Under the pieces are notes generated by a model, which was not told where the DNA came from, ran no database searches, and saw only the letters and a program-made list of their open reading frames with translations. A program made the translations under genes and the position numbers. Of a DNA stretch of 64,000 nt, positions 9,223 to 19,210 are shown piece after piece. Source of the stretch: Rhodanobacteraceae bacterium (GTDB lineage: Bacteria > Acidobacteriota > Terriglobia > Terriglobales > Acidobacteriaceae). Positions within the stretch are counted from its first letter, which is position 1; every line of letters begins with the position of its first letter. The stretch covers positions 62,001 to 126,000 of the forward strand of contig JANXWZ010000112.1 of the NCBI GenBank assembly GCA_025350865.1, in the 5' to 3' direction.

Positions 9223-10806
9223 ATGTCGAGTCCATTAGTGCGTTTGTCGGTTGTAGTTTGTTGGTCCGGTCTGTTGACTGCGGGTGTTTTGGCGCAAGCT
9301 CCAACGGCGGCACGGAGACCTGCTGCCGGAGCAGAGGTGGGCCAGGCAGCGACCGCCGACGAGAGCGTGCCGATTCCGCCTGAGACTACGTCGGTGACCA
9401 AGCACGACTGGGCCGGTGGCGGGCAGACAATCCACTACACGGCGACGGCTGGCAATCTGCTGATCAAGGACGAAAAAGACAAGCCGAACGCCAGCATCTT
9501 CTACGTGGCCTATACGGCGGATGGTGCCGACCCGAAGAACCGGCCCGTAACATTCTTCTACAACGGTGGACCGGGTGCCGCGACCATCTGGCTGCACATG
9601 GGCTCGTTTGGACCGGTGCGCGTGGTGACGTCGAGCCCGGAGGCTACGGGGCCGGGGCCGTTTGAGATGGTGCCGAATCAGTACAGCCTGCTGGACAAGA
9701 GCGACCTGGTGTTCATCGACGCGCCGTTGTGTGGCTTCTCGCGAGCGGTGGGCAAGGGAACCGCCAAGGACTTCGCCGGGACCGACGAAGACATCCGGGC
9801 CTTCGACAAGTTCATCACGCGCTACATTTCCGTGAACCAACGCTGGAATTCTCCGAAGTTCCTGTTCGGAGAATCGTATGGCACCACCCGCTCGGCCGGG
9901 TTGGTGGAGGCGCTGAACAATGATGGAATTGAGTTCAATGGGGTGACGCTGCTCTCGTCGATCCTGAACTACAACATTCGCAATGCAGGCTACGACACGG
10001 AGGCTATCGGCTACTTCCCCTCGTTCGCCGCGATCGCGTACCAGCACGGCAAGGTAAAGAAGGCCGGAACAATCGCGGACTGGGTGGAGCAGGCACGCAA
10101 GTTTGCTCGCGGACCGTATGCCGAGGCTCTTCAACAAGGTGACAGGCTGCCGCCGGCGGAGTTCGAGGCCATGGCGCAGAAGGTTGCAGGATTTACCGGG
10201 CTGAGCGTGCAGTATGTGAAGGAAGCCAAGCTGCGGATTTCGGCGACGCGCTTTCGTAAGGAACTGCTGCGTGGCGAGGAAGAGATTCTAGGTCGCTACG
10301 ATGCGCGCTTCGAAGGCTTCGACGTGGATGCGGCGGGTGAGACTCCCGGCTATGATCCGTCGGATACCGGCATCAGCGGCGTGTATGTTGGGGCGTTCCA
10401 CGACTACATGATGAAGGAACTGAAGTACATGAGCACGGACCCGTACTACCTGTCCGGGCCGGGAGTTTCGCAGGCCTGGGACTTTACCCACCGAGCGCCC
10501 GGCGGCGGCGGAGGTGGCGGTCGCGGCGGCGGCCAGAGCCAGCCCGATGTAGCGATGGACCTCGCCGATGCCATGCGCAAGAATCCGAAGCTGAAGGTGT
10601 TCTCGGCGAACGGGTACTTCGACCTGGCGACGCCCTTCTTTGCAACAGAGTTCGACCTGCACCATATGCTTTTGCCGCCGTCCATCGCGTCGAACGTGGA
10701 GTTTGGCTACTATCCGGCGGGACATATGGTCTACCTGAATGTCGAGGCGCTGAAGATGATGAAGGGCGATATGGAACGGTTTTATGCCGAGGCTACGAAG
10801 CGATAA
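9223..10806 (+). CDS. S10-family serine carboxypeptidase-like protein, secreted
   Basis: FFYNGGPGAATIWLHMGSFGP, FGESYGTTRSAGL nucleophile motif, PAGHMVY; signal peptide; start 9181 or 9223. Confidence 0.85.
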   Translation: MSSPLVRLSVVVCWSGLLTAGVLAQAPTAARRPAAGAEVGQAATADESVPIPPETTSVTKHDWAGGGQTIHYTATAGNLLIKDEKDKPNASIFYVAYTADGADPKNRPVTFFYNGGPGAATIWLHMGSFGPVRVVTSSPEATGPGPFEMVPNQYSLLDKSDLVFIDAPLCGFSRAVGKGTAKDFAGTDEDIRAFDKFITRYISVNQRWNSPKFLFGESYGTTRSAGLVEALNNDGIEFNGVTLLSSILNYNIRNAGYDTEAIGYFPSFAAIAYQHGKVKKAGTIADWVEQARKFARGPYAEALQQGDRLPPAEFEAMAQKVAGFTGLSVQYVKEAKLRISATRFRKELLRGEEEILGRYDARFEGFDVDAAGETPGYDPSDTGISGVYVGAFHDYMMKELKYMSTDPYYLSGPGVSQAWDFTHRAPGGGGGGGRGGGQSQPDVAMDLADAMRKNPKLKVFSANGYFDLATPFFATEFDLHHMLLPPSIASNVEFGYYPAGHMVYLNVEALKMMKGDMERFYAEATKR

Positions 10807-10811
10807 GGCCT

Positions 10812-10906
10812 GACACGGATAAGACGGAAAGAGGGATAACGGCGGATGGTTAAAAGACTGGCCAAGTAATGCCCTTAGACCGGTCTTGATCCGCCTTATC
10901 CGTGTC
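10812..10906. repeat. long imperfect inverted repeat / possible REP-like or bidirectional terminator element
   Basis: GACACGGATAAGACGG (10812-10827) pairs with CCGCCTTATCCGTGTC (10891-10906) with one mismatch; inner GGCGGAT...AAGAC / GTCTTGATCCGCC also complementary. Confidence 0.7.
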
Positions 10907-11013
10907 GTTCCGTTGCTTTTGGTCGACGATTGATGACAAGGACCTATCTGGGGTAAGATAGAGAATTGCGGGTATCAGGCGCAAGATTATCTTTTCAAAG
11001 GATTTGACCCAAT

Positions 11014-11241
11014 ATGGCAAAGCGTCGTGGCAATCCGAACTGGGGTAAGCCGGAGCCGATCGGCCCGGTAGTCCCCACCGTAACCTCCTTCGAGCAGGTC
11101 GTCAAGGAATTCAAGCTGACGCCGGATCAGTACATCCGCTCGACCCGTCTTCGGGAATGGGCGCGGCGGAACAAGAACTCGAAGTACATCCCGGAAGCCT
11201 TGCTCGAAGCCTGGGGTTTCGAGATCGAGTCGACCCTCTAG
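11014..11241 (+). CDS. small conserved hypothetical protein (75 aa)
   Basis: ORF track; followed by strong terminator hairpin. Confidence 0.65.
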   Translation: MAKRRGNPNWGKPEPIGPVVPTVTSFEQVVKEFKLTPDQYIRSTRLREWARRNKNSKYIPEALLEAWGFEIESTL

Positions 11242-11262
11242 TTTTGTGCTTTCGCTTCGCTG

Positions 11263-11290
11263 ACGCCGTCTCCCGGGAGGCGGCGTTTTC
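11263..11290 (+). terminator. Rho-independent terminator
   Basis: ACGCCGTCTCCCGGGAGGCGGCGT hairpin followed by TTTTC. Confidence 0.75.
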
Positions 11291-11359
11291 GCGTCATCGA
11301 TCCTTTCTATGTCGAGCGACACTGCCGGTTGACGCCGCACTGATATCCTTGCAGGTGGT

Positions 11360-12520
11360 ATGAGCGATTCCAGGGCAAAGTTTGCAACGGTTCCAGAGGC
11401 GGTTGCCGCGATCCAACGCGGCGAGATGGTGGTTGTAGTCGACGACGAGGACCGCGAGAATGAAGGCGACCTAACCCTGGCAGCGGAGTTTGTGACGCCG
11501 GAGGCCATCAATTTCATGGCACGGTTTGGGCGCGGCCTCATCTGCCTGACCCTGACCGAAGAGCGTGCGGATTACCTGCGCCTGGGGCCGATGACGCAGG
11601 ACAACACGTCGCGCTTCGGCACGGCGTTTACGGAGAGCGTCGAGGCTCGCGAGGGCGTCACTACGGGGATTTCGGCGGCGGACCGCTCGCATACCATTCG
11701 GGTGGCCATCGACCCGCGCTCCACCGCAAATGATCTCGCGCGACCAGGCCATGTTTTCCCGCTGAGGGCGCGCAAGGGCGGTGTGCTGGTTCGGGCCGGG
11801 CAGACCGAGGCATCGGTCGATCTGGCACGGATGGCGGGGCTGATTCCGGCGGGCGTCATCTGCGAGATCATGAATGAAGATGGCACGATGGCGCGGGTTC
11901 CTGACCTCATCGAGTTCTGTACTGAACACGGTTTATTGATGATGACGGTCGCGGACCTGATCCGGTACCGGCTACAGAACGAACGCTACATCCATCGCGT
12001 TGCGGAAGCCCCGATCACGACGCCGTTCGGCGAGTTCCGGATGATTGCCTATGAGAACGAGGTGGACGGCGGCGAGTCGCATGTAGCACTGGTGATGGGC
12101 GATCTTGCAAGCGATGAGCCGTCGCTGGTGCGGGTCCATACTCACTCGCTTGCCGAGGACGTTTTTGGCATCGGCGGGTCGCGGGAGTTGATCGACGGAG
12201 CGTTGCGAGCCATCGCCGAAGCCGGGCGTGGAGCGTTTGTGTATCTGCATAGCGGCACACGAGGATTTGGGATTGACCGCACGGCAGCGCCGGCCCGTAT
12301 CGTCTTCCAGCGCGAACAGCGCGCGCGGGAGCATACCGACGACAACAGCTGCCGGACGCTGAGGCAGATTGGCCTGGGTGGACAGATTCTTTCCGACCTC
12401 GGATGCCGCAAGATTCGCCTGCTGACGAATACGCCGACCCATGTGCCCGCGCTGCAGGGGTTTGGGATTGAGATTGTGGCACAGGTGCCGCTGGAGCTGG
12501 CTCGACCCGTTGTGGCCTAG
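11360..12520 (+). CDS. ribB: 3,4-dihydroxy-2-butanone 4-phosphate synthase fused to degenerate GTP cyclohydrolase II-like domain (RibBX-type)
   Basis: RibB motifs [27 protein letters not shown]-terminal RibA-like domain lacks canonical zinc cysteines. Confidence 0.85.
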   Translation: MSDSRAKFATVPEAVAAIQRGEMVVVVDDEDRENEGDLTLAAEFVTPEAINFMARFGRGLICLTLTEERADYLRLGPMTQDNTSRFGTAFTESVEAREGVTTGISAADRSHTIRVAIDPRSTANDLARPGHVFPLRARKGGVLVRAGQTEASVDLARMAGLIPAGVICEIMNEDGTMARVPDLIEFCTEHGLLMMTVADLIRYRLQNERYIHRVAEAPITTPFGEFRMIAYENEVDGGESHVALVMGDLASDEPSLVRVHTHSLAEDVFGIGGSRELIDGALRAIAEAGRGAFVYLHSGTRGFGIDRTAAPARIVFQREQRAREHTDDNSCRTLRQIGLGGQILSDLGCRKIRLLTNTPTHVPALQGFGIEIVAQVPLELARPVVA

Positions 12521-15500
12521 CGGCCGGTTACGATGAGGTTGAGCGTGACAGTCTGGGTGATCGCGGGGCCGCTGGTGGAACTCGCAGTGACCTGATACTG
12601 GTAGGTCCCCAGGGGCGTGTAGAGGGTGTTGAACTGCCCCCCGCTGGCACAGCCCAAGGTGAATATTGCGCTGGCGCTGAAGAGCAATGCCAGCAACAGG
12701 ATTCGACGCTTTCGCAGCTGGTTCCGGCCCTTCCAAACGGTCAACAAGCCGGGGAAGAGGAGACACCAGAATGCGGCTTGGATGGCGTTCGATGGGGCCT
12801 CCAATGCAGCGTGTGCGCCGGAGGTAATGGTGTTGATCGTGGCTACGGAGGTCTGGGCGCTGGAGGATGCAACCAGGGAGGACGGGAGCAGGGAACAGGC
12901 CGCGAACTGCGCCGCGATGACAGGAGCGCAGGTGAGCGCTACCGGGCTCGAGAACCCTCCGGCAGGTGTGAGAAGCAGCTGGTAGGCGGCGGGCTGGCCG
13001 CTGACGACGGAGACGGTGGCGGAGCTGGCTCCCTTGACCGTGAAGGTAAAGCTTGGGGGGGCGACGCCGATTCCGGCAAGCGGCACGGTCGCTGGGGAAC
13101 CGGGGTCGGAGCTGGCGACGGTAAGGGTGGATGGCCGCGACCCAAGGGCTGTCGGCGTGAATGCGATCTGGACCGTGCAGCTTGCGCCGGGGGACAGCGA
13201 GGTTTGCAGACATGGCGTGGTGACGGTGTAGTCACCGTTGGTGGTCAGGCTTAAGTTTGTAATCGGTACCGTGCCGGTGTTGTTGAGCGTCAGCGGCAGG
13301 GACGAAGTGGACCCAAGAGCAGTAGCAGCGAAGGCGAGAGAACCGGGGTTGAGCGCCAACTGGGAGATGGTTCCCACGCCGGAGAGCGGAACGGAAAGCG
13401 GGTTGGTGGACGCGGAACTGGTCACGGTGAGCGCACCGGCGAGAGCTCCAGGCGCGGCGGGGGCAAATATCACGACCAGAGTGCAGGACGAATTTGCCGC
13501 GAGGGAGCCTCCGCTGCTGGGGCACGATCCTGCGGCGAAGTAGTTGCTGGTAGTGCGAGTGGAGGAGAAGACAACCGGTGTTGAGGACACGTTGGTCACC
13601 TGCAGGGGAAGAGTCGCGCTGGAACCGACGAGGACTGGACCGAAGCTCAGTGCGGCCGGCGAGAAGGTCAGGCTTGCCGGCGCTCCCGTCGACACGAGGG
13701 AGACGAACTCCAAAGAGACGGCGGAATCGGATGCAACCTCCAGTGAGGCGAGGTGGACGCCGGGCGTCTGCGGTGTGGCTGAAACGGTGAGTGTGCACGA
13801 GCCACCGGCGACCACGGAGGAGCAGGTGTGTTGAACGCTGTAGTCGGCAGTTGAGTAAGCCGACGCGATATGCAGGGCGCTTGAGCCGGTGTTGGTGAGA
13901 GTGATGGATTGCGGGTTGGAGATGTCCCCAACGGCTGTCTGCGGTAGCGTCAGCGAGCCTTGGGAGAGCGTAAACGTAGCCAGCGGCGCGGCGTTGCTGG
14001 GATTTGCCACGGAAAGGGGACTGCCGCGCCCCGTCAAGTTGATGGTGTCGGGACTAGTTGCCGCGTCGCTCTCGATTGTCAATTGGCCTGCGTCGACGCT
14101 GACCGCGGGAGAGACGGTGCCGACGGCAACCTGGTTTGATGGAGCGTAGGTGACTGTGACGGTGCAGGTTTGACCGGTCGAGATAGCTGTGCCGCAGGTG
14201 GTGGAAGAGAGGAACGGCGGGCCGCTGGTGACGCGGCGCACCGTAATTGGTGGTGATCCGGCGGGGTTGAGGTTCGCGAAGGTGAAGGTTTGCGACGAGG
14301 TCTGACCGGAGGCAACCTGTCCGAAGTTGAAGACGCCGGAGACGATGAGTGCGCCGCTGACGGTCAGGACTCCTGAGCCCAGGCCGTAACCTTCGGCATA
14401 GCCGATGCCGTGTAGGGCTGGGGAGCCGTCGGATGGGATGCCGATTGCGGACAGCGTACCGGCCTGGTCGCCGTTGGTCAGCGGAGAAAAAGCCAGGGAG
14501 AAGTCGCAAGAAGCGAAGGGTGCGAGCGCGGTACAGGGTGCACCGGCTACTGCAAATTGCCGCGGGATTGCGACGCTGAGGGCAACGGATTTTGCGGTGA
14601 GATTGTTGATAGTAAAGCTGCGCGGCGGGGCGGTCTGGCCGACGGCGTAAGCGCCATACTGCGCGGTGCCGGGAACAATCTGGAGTCCGGCGGAGGTGGC
14701 GGTGTAATTCCCACTGAGGGCGACAAAGTAGGTAGTCTCCTGCGGTGCGCCAGCCGTCGTGGTGACGGGCAGGGAGATTGTGTCGGCTACGGTTGCATTT
14801 CCCGGCGCATACGTCACCGTAAGGGAACAGGTGGCCCCGGCGGTCAGGGTTCCGCAGGTGCTCAAGATCCCAAACGAGGATGTGGTGTGGGTGGGAATGC
14901 CGATTTGAAGGGAAGACGAACTGGTATTTGTAACTGAAATGGTTTGTGCCGTTGCGGTCGCACCGGGCACGTTGTCGAAGGATAGGGCGAGAGGGTTGAT
15001 CGCAATGCCGGGGTCGGGGGAGCCGTTGCCGGTGAGAACAGCGCTCGCGTTTGCGCCTCCGATGGAGAGCGTTCCGATGCGGCTGCCGGTCGCGCTCGGG
15101 GAGAACGCGATGGAGATGAGACAGGATGCGCCGCTGGCCAGTTTTCCGGTGCAATCAGCGCCGCCGGTTGATGCGCCCGTGACGACGTAGTCCCCCGTGG
15201 TTGCCGGGCCGGAAAGGACGGCGGGGGTGGCGTTGAGGTTGGTGAGGGTCAAGGTCTGCGAGCCGCTGGTGCTGTGGACGGGAATGGTCCCGAAATCGCT
15301 GGCTGCCGGTGTCAGGATCAATCCATTGGTGGGTAGGCCTGTGCCGATCAGGTTCAGAAGGTAGGGCGACCCCGCCGGTGTCGATGCGATCGACAGCGTT
15401 CCGGGTTGGGATCCAGCGCCGGTGGGGACGAATTCCACTCCGAGCCAGCAATTGCGGCATGTGCCACTGAACGATGAGGCATAGGTGGTTAGTGGAGGTG

Positions 15501-18387
15501 ATCCGGGGCCGAAGCCTGCGTCCTCGACGAGGATGACCTTGTAGGGTCCGGTGGCGACGACGGCCAAAGTAGTGAAGGGCTGGGCTACCTTGTAAAACTT
15601 GGTAATGGGCTGACCGACGGGCGTGCTTCCGGAGTCGAGTGTGCCGTTAGTCGCGGGCAAGATGGAAGTGGCGGTGCCGCTGAGCGGGACGTAAATGGGA
15701 CTGGTTCCGGTACCGGCCGTTACGGCCAGGAGCGACTGCCTGGTGCCGGGCTGCGCGGGTGCAAACGTGAGGACAACGCTGCAGCTGTGACCTCCGCCGA
15801 GTACGCCGGCGCAGTCGGTGGTGTCGGTGAAGTCGCCGCTGAGCGCGATCGTGAGCGAGAATGCCGAGGCGCCGGTGTTGGCGACTGTGACGGTCTGCGT
15901 GTTGCTCGAGACGGCGGTGACCGGGACAGGGTTGGAGAAGCTGACTGAGACAGGCGTCACGCTGAGGTTTGGGTTTGCGGTTGTGCCGATGACGGCTTTC
16001 GGAGGGAGGGTCTTGCCGGTGAGGATGACGCTCAGACCTGAGTCCAGCGCGAGCGATGCCGAGTCGGTTGAGGTGCTCTTTGCGGAGAAATAGTCGATGC
16101 GAATCCGGCAAACAGAACGGGCCGGGAGCAGGGTGGAGCATGCGTCGGAGATGGTGAAGGGAGATCCGGAGGGAAGCGACAGCGCGGCGTGGCTGACCGA
16201 CACGGCGGAGGCGTTCGAAAGATAGAGATAGCGTGGGAGATGGATTCCGTTGGCGAATTGCGTCCCGAAATCGATTTCGGTCGCGGAAACGCTAAGCGAT
16301 GCGGACTGGCTGTAGCCGGTGAGCAGCACGTCGCGTCCGCCGATCGACCAGTTGGCATTGAGAAAGCCGTCGCTCGATGCCAGCGGTGACGCGGTGAGGC
16401 CAAGCGTGATGTGACAAGTGCCGCCGGGGGCGAGCGACTTGAGGGTGATCGATCCGGCGAGGGTGCAGTCGCTTGCGACCTCTGTGAATGGGAAGACAAC
16501 TGGTTGTTTGGGATTGACAACCGCGTCCATGATGGAGGCAAAGGTGTGACTGGTGGTTCCGAGATTAGTCACGGTGAGGGTGCGGGTGGCGGCCGGGCTG
16601 GTTGAAGTCTGGATACCAAAGTCGAGCTCTTTGGGAGAGAATGCGATCGTGTTGGCCGGAGTGGTTGCAGGGTAAGCCGGGAAGTCGACGGTTTGCGGCG
16701 TGGCGTTGTTCGCGGAAGCGGTAAGAGTTCCGGCGGCCCCGCCGGAGAGCAGTATGTTGCACTCGGAACCGGCGTAAAGGGTGGGGGGACAGTTGGTGGC
16801 GAGGGTCGCTCCGACGGCCGAGAGCTGGATCCCGTTGGCGTCTGCCGAGCCAAGATTTCTCAGGATGACGAAAGGGACGTCATCGAGCGAAAAGGCGAGC
16901 GCGGGGCCGGCTGTAGCCGGATCGATTTTGGCGAGATAAGCGGCCGATCCGGAACACAGGCTTCCAATGCAGGTCGCGGTGCTGATCGCTGCCGAGCGAA
17001 TGGTCGAGGGTAGGGCGGCGGTTGGGGGACCGCGCAGGGGCAGATCGTAGGTTTCGGTCGCGAGCAGGCTTGAACTTGCGGTCGGCAGCATGGAACCCGC
17101 GAACAGGAGTTGGCCGCTGGCATCGACCGCGACCGAAGTGACGGTGGCCGGGAGACTGGCGTAGGTTGGCGACTGGTTGGCGAGTCCGCCGAACCGCACT
17201 GCCTGATCGACGGCGGAACTTGCCGGAATGTGGACTGCGAAGCCGCCTCCAAGCGTCGCAAGGGCGGTTGCGGGCAGCAGTGGAGCGGTGAGAACGCCGT
17301 CGACCCAGGCAGAGCCGTTCGGCCCGGCGGCAACGAACGATTGGTTTGCCGGGGCTAGCACCGTAGAGCTTAGGACGGAGCTTCCATTGGTCGGGATTCG
17401 CAGCAGGACCTGATAGTTCGTCGGGGTGAGCGGCGTTGCGACCGTGTCCACCGGGAATTGCCCGAGTGCGACGGAGCCGCTGATAAGGAGCGTCTGGCCC
17501 GTGCTGTCCAGCGCGATCGAGGTAAGGCCCGCGCCGGGGACGAAGGTCGAGAAGGTAATTGCGTCGCCGAGGGGTCTGAGTTTGGTGAGGAATCCGGATG
17601 GATTGGAGAGCGATTCGGGGACCAACGCGGCGATGGTGGGGAAGCCGGTTGCGGAGGTCTCGCCGACGACGTATGCGGCGTCCGACGAATCTGCCGCGAT
17701 GGCTGCCGGGGTGGTGTCGCCATTGGCCCCGGTCAGGTACGTCACGTAGACAAGCGTGGCTCCGTTGGCTGAGAAGCGTTCTACGAAGCCATTCTGGGTA
17801 CTGGCATAGGCGGGAGCCTGTTGGATCCCGTCGATGGTTACCGGTAGGTTGGCAGCGTAGGTGATGCCGGTGACGAAGACTGCGTCTGCGGTGGCGGCGA
17901 TGGCGGTTGCCGCGATGCGGCTGCCACCAGTGAAAGTGACGAAGATCGGATTCAGCGCGGCGTCGAACCTGGCGACAAAGGAGTTGGTGGAGGTGTCGGT
18001 TCTGTTGGGCAGTGCACTCCCGGAGGTTCCCGTCAACACCGAGGACGTTGTGGTTCCGGCGACGTACACGTTGCCAACAGGGTCGAGGGCAAGTGCTACG
18101 CCGCTGTCGCCCTTCGCGCCAAGCTGGGCCTGGGCAAGCAATGCGTTGCCGGCGGGGTCGGTTTTGAGGATGCGAACGCCGTCGCCTTGATCCAGCAGCA
18201 GATAGATATTGCCAGATGCGTCCGTTTTTACGCCATTGAACTGACCCTGGCTTGCAACCGACCGCAGTCCCGCGAAGACAAGTTGCTGAGACGGGGTTTG
18301 AGGATGAAGTCCCTGCGCGAAAAGACTCAACAAGGCAATTGCCAGAATGTGCGACGTTTTCGCGACCGATCGAAGGGGAGTCTTCAT
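12517..18387 (-). CDS. giant (1956 aa) surface/exported protein: SBBP-type propeller region followed by multiple choice-of-anchor-D-like repeats
   Basis: Signal peptide; repeated SFGxVxVGSTATLPLQVTNxxxxPVxF-type beta repeats; C-terminal hydrophobic segments. Confidence 0.8.
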   Translation of the reverse strand: MKTPLRSVAKTSHILAIALLSLFAQGLHPQTPSQQLVFAGLRSVASQGQFNGVKTDASGNIYLLLDQGDGVRILKTDPAGNALLAQAQLGAKGDSGVALALDPVGNVYVAGTTTSSVLTGTSGSALPNRTDTSTNSFVARFDAALNPIFVTFTGGSRIAATAIAATADAVFVTGITYAANLPVTIDGIQQAPAYASTQNGFVERFSANGATLVYVTYLTGANGDTTPAAIAADSSDAAYVVGETSATGFPTIAALVPESLSNPSGFLTKLRPLGDAITFSTFVPGAGLTSIALDSTGQTLLISGSVALGQFPVDTVATPLTPTNYQVLLRIPTNGSSVLSSTVLAPANQSFVAAGPNGSAWVDGVLTAPLLPATALATLGGGFAVHIPASSAVDQAVRFGGLANQSPTYASLPATVTSVAVDASGQLLFAGSMLPTASSSLLATETYDLPLRGPPTAALPSTIRSAAISTATCIGSLCSGSAAYLAKIDPATAGPALAFSLDDVPFVILRNLGSADANGIQLSAVGATLATNCPPTLYAGSECNILLSGGAAGTLTASANNATPQTVDFPAYPATTPANTIAFSPKELDFGIQTSTSPAATRTLTVTNLGTTSHTFASIMDAVVNPKQPVVFPFTEVASDCTLAGSITLKSLAPGGTCHITLGLTASPLASSDGFLNANWSIGGRDVLLTGYSQSASLSVSATEIDFGTQFANGIHLPRYLYLSNASAVSVSHAALSLPSGSPFTISDACSTLLPARSVCRIRIDYFSAKSTSTDSASLALDSGLSVILTGKTLPPKAVIGTTANPNLSVTPVSVSFSNPVPVTAVSSNTQTVTVANTGASAFSLTIALSGDFTDTTDCAGVLGGGHSCSVVLTFAPAQPGTRQSLLAVTAGTGTSPIYVPLSGTATSILPATNGTLDSGSTPVGQPITKFYKVAQPFTTLAVVATGPYKVILVEDAGFGPGSPPLTTYASSFSGTCRNCWLGVEFVPTGAGSQPGTLSIASTPAGSPYLLNLIGTGLPTNGLILTPAASDFGTIPVHSTSGSQTLTLTNLNATPAVLSGPATTGDYVVTGASTGGADCTGKLASGASCLISIAFSPSATGSRIGTLSIGGANASAVLTGNGSPDPGIAINPLALSFDNVPGATATAQTISVTNTSSSSLQIGIPTHTTSSFGILSTCGTLTAGATCSLTVTYAPGNATVADTISLPVTTTAGAPQETTYFVALSGNYTATSAGLQIVPGTAQYGAYAVGQTAPPRSFTINNLTAKSVALSVAIPRQFAVAGAPCTALAPFASCDFSLAFSPLTNGDQAGTLSAIGIPSDGSPALHGIGYAEGYGLGSGVLTVSGALIVSGVFNFGQVASGQTSSQTFTFANLNPAGSPPITVRRVTSGPPFLSSTTCGTAISTGQTCTVTVTYAPSNQVAVGTVSPAVSVDAGQLTIESDAATSPDTINLTGRGSPLSVANPSNAAPLATFTLSQGSLTLPQTAVGDISNPQSITLTNTGSSALHIASAYSTADYSVQHTCSSVVAGGSCTLTVSATPQTPGVHLASLEVASDSAVSLEFVSLVSTGAPASLTFSPAALSFGPVLVGSSATLPLQVTNVSSTPVVFSSTRTTSNYFAAGSCPSSGGSLAANSSCTLVVIFAPAAPGALAGALTVTSSASTNPLSVPLSGVGTISQLALNPGSLAFAATALGSTSSLPLTLNNTGTVPITNLSLTTNGDYTVTTPCLQTSLSPGASCTVQIAFTPTALGSRPSTLTVASSDPGSPATVPLAGIGVAPPSFTFTVKGASSATVSVVSGQPAAYQLLLTPAGGFSSPVALTCAPVIAAQFAACSLLPSSLVASSSAQTSVATINTITSGAHAALEAPSNAIQAAFWCLLFPGLLTVWKGRNQLRKRRILLLALLFSASAIFTLGCASGGQFNTLYTPLGTYQYQVTASSTSGPAITQTVTLNLIVTGR

Positions 18388-18522
18388 GATTGTTTGCGGC
18401 TCGGGTTGCGCAGGTTGCGGCCTGTTCTCAATATCTCCGGTTTAGTGGCAATAGATGATGGGATGCGTAAGAAAAGCGAATCTTAAGAGTGTCGTCGTGT
18501 TCCGAAATGGGAATCGGTAAGG

Positions 18523-19176
18523 TTACGCTGCGGTCAGAAGTCCCGTTCGCCAGAGGGATTCGAAGCCACGGGCTTGCATCTCGGCTTCGAAGGCCGGTTG
18601 GGTCGTATAGAGAATGGTTTGCATCCCGGAGGCAATAGCTCCGGCCACGTTGTTTTCACGGTCGTCGATGAACAGGATGTCGGCGGGATCGTATCCGAAG
18701 CCTTCGGCTGTCAGCTGGTAGATTTGCGGTTCCGGCTTGGCGAGCTTGAGGCTGTATGACCAGACGAGGTGGTCAAAGCCGCTGAGCCAGGCCTGGCGCG
18801 CGAGCACGCCGATCGTCATTTCGTCTCCAAGATTAGAGAGCACACCCGTGGGCGTCCCGGCGGACTGCAGCCGCAGCGCCCAGTCGACCATCGGCTCGTT
18901 GACTCCGGTCCAGAGCTGGTTGTCGGCGTCAATCAAATCAGCGACTTGGGACTTGGTGAGCATCATTCCGGCGTGCCGTCCAGCGGCGAGCCAGTATTCA
19001 GTGCCGGTCAGAAATCCGCGGTCATAGTCGTGGCGAGCAGCCCAGTACGCGGAGGCGAAGGCCGCATCCTCCAAGCCCGTGATCTGCAGCATCCGAGCCC
19101 ACGCGGCAGCGTCCGGCGGACCAGTGAGAACGATTCCGTAGTCGAAGAGTACGGCTTGAATCGGAAGGTTGGGCAC
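18523..19176 (-). CDS. HAD-family hydrolase
   Basis: AVLFDYGIVLTG motif I and DILFIDDRENNVAGA motif IV. Confidence 0.85.
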   Translation of the reverse strand: MPNLPIQAVLFDYGIVLTGPPDAAAWARMLQITGLEDAAFASAYWAARHDYDRGFLTGTEYWLAAGRHAGMMLTKSQVADLIDADNQLWTGVNEPMVDWALRLQSAGTPTGVLSNLGDEMTIGVLARQAWLSGFDHLVWSYSLKLAKPEPQIYQLTAEGFGYDPADILFIDDRENNVAGAIASGMQTILYTTQPAFEAEMQARGFESLWRTGLLTAA

Positions 19177-19210
19177 AGACTCATTTTATGCGGACCCGTA
19201 GACTAAGGTC

